In this document: one piece after another, positions 9,066 to 17,309 of the stretch
How the letters are laid out: the number at the start of each line of letters is the position of its first letter
Position numbering within the stretch: position 1 is the first letter of the stretch
NCBI RefSeq assembly: GCF_026262505.1
Contig: NC_067207.1
Span: 1,744,252-1,808,251 of the forward strand
Direction of reading: 5' to 3'
DNA length: 64,000 nt
DNA from: Trichomonas vaginalis G3
Lineage: Eukaryota; Parabasalia; Trichomonadida; Trichomonadidae
Made by a program: the position numbers and the translations under genes
The notes under the pieces: model-generated
Seen by the model: only the letters and a program-made list of their open reading frames with translations
What the model was told of the DNA's origin: nothing
The model's database searches: none

Positions 9066-9260
9066 TTACCCTTTGTTTACCCTTTGTTTGTCAATGTAGT
9101 ATTGGAGTGCAATTTCTCCAAATTCTCTGTGTCGGAGTTCTTCAGCATTTTCCAAGGTGTGCCTGGAGAACTCAAAGAAGTTGTCAAGAACATACTGCCA
9201 TGCTGCTCTTCTGAGTTCGTCGGTATTTTGGAAGTGTTGCACCTTCGAGTCTTCGGACAT
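9066..9260 (-). CDS. 64-aa helical small protein, unknown
   Basis: Opens MSEDSKVQHFQNTDELRRA and ends YYIDKQRVNKG. It is almost wholly helical (WQYVLDNFFEFSRHTLENAEEL). The 3' end overlaps three tandem copies of an 11-bp unit, TTTACCCTTTG, which also supplies the stop. AAGTGTTATTTTTTC precedes the start. It sits in the same direction as and 52 bases upstream of the 66-aa gene. No family recognised. Confidence 0.45.
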   Translation of the reverse strand: MSEDSKVQHFQNTDELRRAAWQYVLDNFFEFSRHTLENAEELRHREFGEIALQYYIDKQRVNKG

Positions 9261-9311
9261 GAAAAAATAACACTTTTTCTATTAAACCGTTTACAATTTG
9301 AATTTTGTTGC

Positions 9312-9554
9312 TGAATTCAGCAAAAATATATTTTAGGGTAGAAGGTTAGATATAACCTCTTTTCTAACCTCTTTTCTACCCTCTTGAATTTTCATGAATT
9401 TTATACAGAAAATGCTTGTTTTGAGGTCGAGCCACTTTTGGCTCCACCGTATTCTTTCAACCAAAACTCATGAATTCAGCAAAAATATATTTTAGGGTAG
9501 AAGGTTAGATATAACCTCTTTTCTAACCTCTTTTCTACCCTCTTGAATTTGTCA
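9312..9554. repeat. Two direct copies of a ~85-bp repeat, left of the cargo gene
   Basis: Copies at about 9312-9395 and 9471-9554 share TGAATTCAGCAAAAATATA, then TTTTAGGGTAGAAGGTTAGA, TATAACCTCTTTTCTAACC and a closing TCTTTTCTACCCTC. Each copy is itself a weak hairpin because GGGTAGAAGGTTAG can pair with CTAACCTCTTTTCTACCC. The same sequence appears twice more in opposite orientation on the far side of the next gene. Between the two copies lies an unrelated 75-bp stretch. Confidence 0.9.
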
Positions 9555-9625
9555 TGAGTTTTCCCGAAATAAAAAATAAAGTTGGTTTTTTTAAAAAAAT
9601 ATTTTTTTATTTTTATTGTAAGAAC

Positions 9626-10540
9626 ATGTTAGCAACAACAGCACCAAACTCGTTAGTCATGAACCCAACTTCAATGTTAGTAGAGATGAAAAGCTTCATT
9701 CCTTCTTCATATACTTTCGAAACAAAAATCCAGAAGATAAAGCAAGAACTTTTAACAAGTACTTTGGACTGTTGTGCGAAAGATGAAACAAATGAACAGT
9801 ATCTTTATGACATGCAGGACCTCATCGACCATTTACCCAAATTGCCTGAAATCCAGCAACAAAAGCTTACTATTCCAGAATTCGATGAAATAGAAGTCAA
9901 AGCAACTGACTCAGTAGAAATAAAGAAGTTCATACGAAAGGTTAACTATGAGTTTCTTGGATTTCATTGCAACCACAAAGTCATGGACAAAGATTGCGAT
10001 ATGGTATATAAGAACATCTCTGACATATACAAATCTGGGGAGTTTAAGACCTACGACAACTTTGTTTCGTTAGTTGCTGAATGTGTATGGCAGATAAGAG
10101 ATAAAGATAGAAGAGGTAAGATATGGAATGAACAGATAAAACCCGCAACTTTTGAGTTAAAGAGAGCAATTGACGCCTTAGTCATACTAGCAGGTAAGGT
10201 TTCAGAATATAACGCAAAAATGAACCCGCAATGTTCTAAATGTAAAGCAGCAATGAGGAAATATAACTACTCCGTCAAAGAGATAGAACGTATGCGAAAC
10301 GACTATGCTGACTTAAAGAGGGAGGCAGAGAAACCAGCAGAAGATAAAATGGACATGTTGACATTTCTAAACAAAAACTATCCAACAGCTGACGATTTCC
10401 TTCTTTCAGATGTCAAGAAGAAATATAAAGAAACTTTCGGTATCGTTAAAACATTCGATGTACTGACAGAAGAAATAGAAGCTACGAAATTGTTTAGAAT
10501 TTCACGAATTCACAATGTTTACCATGTGAAACGGTTATAA
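9626..10540 (+). CDS. 304-aa cargo protein of unknown function, bracketed by inverted repeats
   Basis: Opens MLATTAPNSLVMNPTSMLVEM and ends RIHNVYHVKRL. It is helical, with two small cysteine/histidine patches (FHCNHKVMDKDCDM near residue 120 and CSKCKAAMRKY near residue 207) that could bind a metal. A coiled-coil stretch follows (SVKEIERMRNDYADLKREAE). The internal ATG is chosen because the AT-only run TTTTTTATTTTTAT, shared with the polymerase and helicase genes, ends 8 bases before it; an upstream in-frame ATG at 9554 would place that run inside the coding region. The gene is open. No family recognised; promoter sharing suggests expression with the replication genes. Confidence 0.55.
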   Translation: MLATTAPNSLVMNPTSMLVEMKSFIPSSYTFETKIQKIKQELLTSTLDCCAKDETNEQYLYDMQDLIDHLPKLPEIQQQKLTIPEFDEIEVKATDSVEIKKFIRKVNYEFLGFHCNHKVMDKDCDMVYKNISDIYKSGEFKTYDNFVSLVAECVWQIRDKDRRGKIWNEQIKPATFELKRAIDALVILAGKVSEYNAKMNPQCSKCKAAMRKYNYSVKEIERMRNDYADLKREAEKPAEDKMDMLTFLNKNYPTADDFLLSDVKKKYKETFGIVKTFDVLTEEIEATKLFRISRIHNVYHVKRL

Positions 10541-10815
10541 AATAACTGGGGTAGAAAAGAGGGTAGAAAAGAGGGTATATCTAACCTTCTACCCTAAAAT
10601 ATATTTTTGCTGAATTCCGTATGAAAATTCATGAGTAAAATAATTTTTAGGGCATGTGTCAAACCGTTGAGTTTTCACAAAATTTTAAAAATAACGTTTA
10701 CCATGTGAAACGGTTATAAAATAACTGGGGTAGAAAAGAGGTTAGAAAAGAGGTTAGATATACCCATCTACCCTAAACATTATTTTTATTGAATTCCGTA
10801 TGAAAATCGTGAAAA
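10510..10815. repeat. Two inverted copies of the ~85-bp repeat, right of the cargo gene
   Basis: Copies at about 10548-10635 and 10728-10815 are reverse complements of the repeats at 9312-9554. The duplicated unit also includes the last codons of the cargo gene: TTTACCATGTGAAACGGTTA occurs at the gene's 3' end and again near 10694, so a tandem duplication took place after the gene arrived. The second copy has diverged more. The 330-bp gap between the cargo gene and the ATPase gene is filled by these repeats. Confidence 0.85.
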
Positions 10816-10870
10816 ATAACAGAGTATTTTGACAACTTCAAACAAGCAGAGTAAATGAACCATTTATTTT

Positions 10871-11744
10871 TCAAGCTTGACTTTTTACAATTTGAACTTT
10901 GTTTGCGTAGATATGAATTCTGAAAGAAGTATGAGGGTCTTGTATGACTTTGTACTTCTCCCATAGTTCATGTCTGTCAAACTTACCTGCCATGGACTCT
11001 TTCATAAGTTCCATGAAATCGTCTTCGGACAATCCAGGGAAAAGTATAATGTCAGTAAGTATTCTTTTAACATCTTTACTTAAACTCTTTGCTGTCTGTA
11101 CACAAATGACAACTGAGATGTTAAAGTGTCTGAGCTTCTTAAGAATTCGACACATATCTTGTTCTCTGTTCTTTAACAAAGGATGAGAAGCAAAGTCATC
11201 TAAGATAAGAAGACATCTATGAGGGTAGTCTTCCAATCGTAAGATTGCAATTTCTTCGAAATGTATTCTATCTCTTTCTGTTTGTTTCTGAAGTGTTTCT
11301 TCTCTAATATTCTCTGCATTTCCTCATTTGGGTCTTTAAACTTAGAATTGACATACTCATTTATAGCATTGTACTTCAAAACTCTTCTTTGGTACTTCTT
11401 TATCCAATCTAACAACTCAGTATCCTTTATACATACTAACTTAGACTTCTTTATAATATCTTTGAACGAATTGACGGTTTGGTCAAATTGACCAGAAGTA
11501 CTACAAATAACAACTAACTCATAGAATGGGTTCTTCTCATCTAGTTCTTGTTGTTGTGCAGCCATTTTAAGATAAGTGAAAGTCTTACCCGACCCAGGTG
11601 GTGCAATTAGACCTGTTATACCATTCTGAGCAAATAAGAACTTGTCATGTATAGGTTTATCTGAGCATTTTCTAACTTCCTCTTGTTCTTGTTTAAAACA
11701 TTCTCAAATTTCTTGTCAATGTCAGCAAACTTTTTTTCTAACAT
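10871..11744 (-). pseudogene. FtsK/HerA-type genome-packaging ATPase, interrupted
   Basis: This A32-like ATPase pumps DNA into the capsid in Polintons and related viruses. A Walker A motif, GLIAPPGSGKT, is visible in the N-terminal third. Further on come the segment FYELVVICSTSGQFDQTV and a Walker B strand, RCLLILDDFAS, followed by the sensor-like strand NISVVICVQTAKSLS. The C-terminal part (SEDDFMELMKESM; HTSFRIHIYANKV) follows the family layout. The start at 11742-11744 leaves 36 bases to the divergent gene at 11781, a wholly AT-rich shared promoter. A few breaks are present. Confidence 0.8.
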
Positions 11745-11780
11745 ATTTTTAGAAAAATTAAAATTTTTATCTTTTAGAAA

Positions 11781-12235
11781 ATGTCTAGCGATTTCGCTAT
11801 CTATATTCGAGACAAGCTTTTTGACAGCAAAACATCTGTCGACCATAAAATCTTACATAGTGTAAACAAGAAAGGTGAATTTGTTCTAAAGTTCTGTTTC
11901 TGGGAATATGACAAGAACCATAAAACATTACAGAGCAGTCTTAAAATTTGTCAATGACAGACTTGTTGACAGAGATGACGCCGATTGGAAAGATGAAGTC
12001 CAACAAAAGTTCTTAGAATGCAAAGAAGACACATGCGCTGTTCTTGAAGATGAAATAGAAAACAGAATAGAAGAGCTATTAAAGGACAAAGAACTTTTAC
12101 ATAAATATGGTTCTGAGAAATTTGACATAACTCCACCAGAAAAGAAGAAGAAGAGAGAAAAGAAAGAAAAGAAAGTAGAAAAGAAGAAAGAGAACCAACC
12201 AGAGTTCCAGAGAAAAAGAAATTTGACATGTAAAA
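11781..12235 (+). pseudogene. Small protein with lysine-rich tail (interrupted)
   Basis: Opens MSSDFAIYIRDKLFDSKT, continues through a beta-rich segment (KKGEFVLKFCFWEYDKN) and a helical middle (WKDEVQQKFLECKEDTCAVLE). It ends in a strongly basic Lys/Glu tail (PEKKKKREKKEKKVEKKKEN) of the type found in DNA-binding or nuclear proteins. It diverges from the packaging ATPase gene and converges on the next minus-strand gene. No family is recognised. About two breaks. Confidence 0.45.
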
Positions 12236-12249
12236 ATAAAATTTTATTT

Positions 12250-12639
12250 TTAGAACATTTCTGGGTCAATGTCAATGTTCTCTTCCTCTTTAGGAGCAAA
12301 CACTGGCTTAGACTCTAAAATCTTTTTACCCAATTTACCTTGAACTTCAACTATCTTAGACTCATAATATTCATAGTCGTCTGCTTTCTTTGGTTCATAA
12401 GGTATAACAAGTTTGTATGCTTTGCCTTCTTTAAGGTTTGAGAACCTTCTGTCAAAATTTTCTTTGACTGCTAACAAACCTTCTATGTCTAAGTCTTCAA
12501 ATTTCGCACCATTTTTAGTCACAATAGCAAACTTAACTGGTTCGATGTTCCAAACTTTGTCAAATGTAGACTTTTCAAAATGGTAGAAGTAAACATTCAA
12601 ATAAGCGAATGGGTCTAGTTCTTCTTTAAGTCCTGACAT
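12250..12639 (-). CDS. 129-aa protein, unknown
   Basis: Open frame MSGLKEELDPFAYLNVYFY to EENIDIDPEMF. It contains a regular alpha/beta segment (NIEPVKFAIVTKNGAKFEDL; EGKAYKLVIPYEPKKADDYEYYESKIVEV) and an acidic tail. It lies just downstream of the helicase gene in the same orientation, with an AT-only run near 12680-12700 before it resembling the promoters of PolB and helicase. That grouping hints at a replication accessory such as a DNA-binding protein, but this is inference. Confidence 0.5.
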   Translation of the reverse strand: MSGLKEELDPFAYLNVYFYHFEKSTFDKVWNIEPVKFAIVTKNGAKFEDLDIEGLLAVKENFDRRFSNLKEGKAYKLVIPYEPKKADDYEYYESKIVEVQGKLGKKILESKPVFAPKEEENIDIDPEMF

Positions 12640-12707
12640 GTACTTGTTGACTGAATATATTTCGTCATCTTTTCTATCGGATAAAAAAATATTTTTTTTA
12701 AATTTAC

Positions 12708-13932
12708 TCAGAAAAATTTTTCTTTGTATATACGCCGTTCTGTATCTAAAAGACTTTTGACATTTGCCAAGAATGTTCGTTTAGACGCTGCCATATAACC
12801 ATATTCTTGACAATATTGTTTATATCATCGTACAATGACCTTTCATCTAAACACTCAAAGTTAGTCTCATCTATAAACAGTTCATATACACTCTTGTTTG
12901 CTTCTAACAATGTTTGTCTCTCTTCGGTATGTGGAATTTGTCTTGGATTGAACTTAGAAATATCTAATGTCATGAAATATGAGAACAAGTGGTTGTAAAA
13001 GTCAGATGTCAAAGTTTCTGCTAAGTCGTCAAAATATTCTGTATCTTGCATATGAGAATCTGACGTTCTGACAACTACATATCTTCTGTCAGAACTTTCT
13101 AACTTCATCGGAACGGCTTGTTTGAAACCATAATGAAGTTTGCAACATTTTCACAAACTCTTTGGTCTTTATATTTTCTTTCAACAACTCCAACTTTGTC
13201 TGTTATAAGACTCTTCAAAGCATCTGAGTTTCAAAACTTTTGTTGTATCTATACTTTGAAGTTCATTGCAAACTATAAGTTTCATATTCTCTATTGAGGA
13301 GTTAAATTTACCACAGATGTTTTCTAAGTTTGTCATATTAGGGTTCGAATACCTCTAACAGTTTGCAAAGATATCTGTAAAGAAAGTGTTCTTACCAGTT
13401 CCTTGTTTTCCAATTATAATGAGAGCAGTTTCATTTTTAGCACTTGGATGTTGTAAGATGTTTGCAAACCAACATAAGATATACTCATAGACTCTTTCGT
13501 TTCCATTGCATATAATTTCTTTGACATGGTCTAACCAAGCTTCTATAATATTTTCTTTCCATTCTACTTGTTCGTATTTATATCCAGTGAAGATAGAATA
13601 GAAGTTTGGAGAAGGTGTATAGAACTTTATACCTCGAACTGAAAAATCTTCTAACTTTGACAATAAGATATCCCAAGCATCTAACATCTTCATCCAACTT
13701 GTACAACTTTTATTTTCTTAAGTTTCTGTCTACATTCTTGTTCTGAAACTATTGTTGCTCTTGGTTTGTTAAAGACAACATCCCATTCTTTCATGACATA
13801 ACATTCTGGGGCAGAGTCGACATAAATGACTAAACGTTTCAAATTCTCGACTGCTTTGTTATAGTCTCTAAATGGACACATATTTCTGAATGCTTGGAAG
13901 TCATAAAAATCTGAAACATCTATTCTGTACAT
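12708..13932 (-). pseudogene. D5-like SF3 helicase, interrupted
   Basis: A superfamily 3 helicase of the poxvirus D5/NCLDV type, expected to unwind the element during replication. The Walker A motif IIIGKQGTGKNTFFTDIF is clear and typical of this group. The C-terminal region has the family pattern DDLAETLTSDFYNHLFSYF, then LDISKFNPRQIPHTEER and NIVKNMVIWQRLNEHS. The N-terminal piece (MYRIDVSDFYDFQAF; ATIVSEQECRQ) is consistent with the D5_N side. The start codon follows TTTTTTATTTTTATAAAA, identical in form to the polymerase promoter. Several breaks are present. SF3 helicases are not part of the minimal Polinton gene set, so this marks an extended element. Confidence 0.75.
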
Positions 13933-13964
13933 TTTTATAAAAATAAAAAAAAATATTTTTTATT

Positions 13965-14759
13965 CTTGACTTTGTTTTGTTGTTCCATTGTTGCATTTGT
14001 TGTTCTTGAGCTATTTGTTGTTGAAGTTGTTCTTGTAATACAATACTTTCACCAGTTGCATCTTCCAATTCGAAACTTTCTGCCGTCATTGACAAATACA
14101 TAGGACATAAAAGTTTTACAGGAACAAAGTTTGCGTCAACTAAGGTTAAGTTTATGTTTGCTAAAGTGTTTGAGTTACTAAAGCTGAAAACTCTGCATTC
14201 GAATGAACAATAGGCAAACCAGCAGAGAAAGTGTTGTTTATACGCATGAGTATCTTTTGGTCATAGTAGTTTCTGTCGACATTCGAATAACACTTTGAAC
14301 CTAAGTTTGAAACAATATATAAAATAGGTGTGCTTAAAGTCAATGGAATAGACATTCCTTGTATGACACCTTTTCCTGTTATAGGAAACTGTTGGTAGTA
14401 AAAACCAGATATAAGTTTTGTATTATAGCTCATATCGTTTATAGTAAACTCAGTCGGACATCCAAACATAATGAAACCTGCTCTAGTTGCAGCACATGTT
14501 ACATCCGTCCTTAAAGTATTAAATAAGTCAACAAAACCTGTTGGTGGTATATCTGAGTAAGTATCTTCAAAGAGTATTTTTTACCATTCACAACAACAAA
14601 GTCTTCTGGTGTCAAAAGAGCAAAACAGGCTTTAGTCGTCATTGTGTTTAAGGTTAGTTTACAATATCGTCCTTGAGGACTTTGTAAGTTTGTTGTTATA
14701 GAATTATATGACTCAGGGTTTTTAGTCGTAATAGTATAAACCACTATGTCTTCTGCCAT
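13965..14759 (-). pseudogene. Candidate minor capsid (penton-type) protein, interrupted
   Basis: Beta-rich protein opening MAEDIVVYTITTKNPESYN, with segments GRYCKLTLNTMTTKACFALL, KGVIQGMSIPLTLSTPILYI and SAGLPIVHSNAEFSA, and a Gln-rich tail (LQQQIAQEQQMQQW). In Polintons the penton or minor capsid gene usually lies close to the major capsid gene, and the alternating beta pattern fits a single jelly roll. No signature residue makes this certain; it could be another virion protein. The ATG abuts the stop codon of the upstream gene, so the two are likely translated from overlapping or joined transcripts. A few breaks are present. Confidence 0.45.
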
Positions 14760-15343
14760 TTACTTAGCAATAAATTTTAATGAAATGTTGTGGTCGTCAA
14801 ATATTTTTATGACGTCTGGGAAACTATATTTTAAGTTCAACGTTTCACCTCCTTTCATAACGTATATCTTGTCAATGACATTATATGAAACACCACAGCA
14901 AGCAATGTCGGGTTCTATTTCTTTGATGTTTATATCGTCTGCCTCTGTCAAAAGTTTCAATAGTTCTTTCAAAACTTCATGAGGTGCGATGACATATGAG
15001 TTCACTTTTACAGGGTTGTGTTCGACCAAGTTTAACATTATACCCAAAGCTTGACAAATCTTCTCCTGAGTTTTAAGTTTGTCTTTAAGTTGTTGGTAGT
15101 CGTTTCGAATATCTGCAACAGAACTTAAGTCTCTGCTAACTTCAGGTATGTTGGTTGTTCTTTTACAGGAACTATTGTTATACCATCTTCGTCTTCGTAT
15201 GGTTTCCCCACTTCAACATCTCTTTCTTTGACATTGACAACAACACTTTGACTGTTTGTTTGAGTTGGTGAATTTAACTTCACATCTGCCATCGCCATTA
15301 AACCTTTTGAAACACTTACGCTTCTATTTTTCGGAAATGACAT
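14760..15343 (-). pseudogene. Acidic small protein between the capsid genes (interrupted)
   Basis: Opens MSFPKNRSVSVSKGLMAM and passes through a Thr/Gln/Ser linker (NSPTQTNSQSVVVNVKE). It ends in an alpha/beta domain (VNSYVIAPHEVLKELLKLLTE; GGETLNLKYSFPDVIKIFDD). It runs in the same direction as the capsid genes and touches the following gene stop-to-start. No family is recognised. One break suspected. Confidence 0.45.
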
Positions 15344-15361
15344 TTTACTTAGAATAAAAAG

Positions 15362-15780
15362 ATGGACGTATTTGAGTATCTCTTCGAATTGAAGCAAACA
15401 AAGTTTACACACACAAACAATACAAGTTCATTGACAGAATAGTTCTTTATACAAACAATGGAAAATGTTATAGAATAGCAGTCTTTGCTGAACCAAAATA
15501 TTTTCATAAAGCAAAGAAAGTTGGTATAACTGAAATGGTGAAAGTTCTTGAAGCAGACAAAAATATAACAACAAAACTTACAGATATTTCTAAAGGTAAG
15601 TTTATAATACAATTTTATGTCAAAACTGGCGTACTGTCAATATTTGACGGAGAGAAGTCAGTTCAAGAACAACTTACTGACCTGCTGCCAAAATCTGCTC
15701 GATGGAAGCTGTCGTTATGCCAATCTGAGGAGCCCCAGCAGGTTTCATCGAACGAATCTTCAAAAGAGCATCTTCCGTGA
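15362..15780 (+). pseudogene. Small plus-strand protein converging on the capsid gene (interrupted)
   Basis: Starts MDVFEYLFELKQTKFTHT, diverging by 18 bases from the gene at 15343. The later part reads ITKLTDISKGKFIIQFYVKT-like beta strands and VLSIFDGEKSVQEQLTDLLP. Its 3' end overlaps the 3' end of the major capsid gene on the other strand, so the true end could be anywhere from about 15,690 to 15,780. No family recognised. A few breaks. Confidence 0.35.
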
Positions 15781-17277
15781 AAAGTGCTATTGGTTTTGTA
15801 AACTTCTTTGCTCTCAGTTCATCTGGACCGTCTCTGTCACCAGTATATTGTATTTGAACTGTACCAACAGTTGAAATACCACCCATAAAGTCTTCTGAGT
15901 CAGCAAATGGAATGCCAAGCCAAAAGTTTGAACGGTCTCCATTTGTATATTGAGTTTTTTGACCTCCTGTATGAGTCCATACTTTCACATATGGCATAAT
16001 AGAACTTTGCATTTCAGGGTTAATGGTTGTTGTGAAGTTGTTGTTAAAGTTCATAGCATCTAATGTCAAGTTGTATGACCTCATATCCTCAACTGTAGAA
16101 TATTCTTCTCTTGGATAATATTTGCCATCTATGTTTATATGTATTTAATACCAGGGTTGTAGAAGCAAGAATAGTCATTTATAGTTCGTCTGAACAGTAC
16201 AAACATAGTATCTGCATGTTTCATTGCAGTTGTTAAGGCAATATCTGTTCTTGCACCTGGGTCAGCACTTTGGTTTCCAACTTCACCTGCAAAGTCTTTG
16301 ACAGATATTTGGTGTATAGGGAACATAAGTGGAACTGCAATATATTTGGCAGCTAAAGCATTTGAAATATCTGGGTCCAACATATAGACTGCAAGTCTGC
16401 TTTCTATTCTCTTGCATTCAAATTTTTCGCATGTGAACTTAACTGGGTCCCAAGCATCTCCAGCAGCATTGAAATAATAGTTTACTTCAGTGTTGAGGTT
16501 TGAGAAACCAAAGTCTAAGTCAACTTTGTTTTGCAAAAGTCGGCGAATGACATTTTATTTGTTCCACTACTTCTGTAAGAGTGAATGGGTCTTGTGTTGG
16601 TGCAATGACTAAGTTATTTTTGCTTGGAGTAAGTTCGATAGAAATTTTTCCTGCCCAGTTTGGCAAGTATCTTAAAAACCTGAAGATGAGGAAAGATGAC
16701 AAAGGAACTCTAAGTTTCATTTTACTTTGGTTACTGCTGCTGCAGTTTGTCCAGAAAGGTTAACATAAACTCCTGGAACGTTAGGGTCAAGTCTTCTTAT
16801 TTTCTCAATAGTTGCATACTGGTCTGTTTGTTCTCTAGCTTGTGGTTGTACTGAGTTTCTCAAAGCGAACCATTCATAGTTTGCCCATGTTACTGTTTGA
16901 ACTAAGTCAGAGTTAGAATATATCTTATATCCCATGAAAACTTCTGGAGCATATTGGTATCCGACATAGAAAATTCCATTGCAACCTTTCTTGTCAGACA
17001 ACTTGGCAGAAGGTTTTATTTCAATGTCTTGTTCCACGTATAAGAAAGAGTTGTCAATAGAAATTATATGAAACCTGTCGCAAGCAATATCTACTGTTGT
17101 TGAAGAACCTTCTCCAAACTCACCTACGTTTCCATAAGAAACAGCAGTTGTATATTCGTAAGTTCCAGGAACTATTTCTGACCTTCTAATGGCATTGTCG
17201 CATTCGTTATACCATTCGGAAACATTTCCATTCATAGCATCCAAAACTGTTGGCGTTATATTCTGAGCGGCGTACAT
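15674..17277 (-). pseudogene. Major capsid protein, double jelly-roll type, interrupted
   Basis: The main shell protein of Polinton-like viruses. The start at 17277 (MYAAQNITPTVLDAMNG) follows TTTTTACTCATATGAA. The N-terminal jelly roll shows GTYEYTTAVSYGNVGEFGEG and DRFHIISIDNSFLYVEQDIE. The C-terminal part carries the most diagnostic stretch: WLGIPFADSEDFMGGIST, then GTVQIQYTGDRDG, PIALFTEDALLKIRSMKP and PQIGITTASIEQIL, close to other Polinton capsid proteins. The span of about 535 codons fits the family. Several breaks are present. Confidence 0.75.
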
Positions 17278-17309
17278 TTCATATGAGTAAAAATATAGAA
17301 TAGTTGGAT

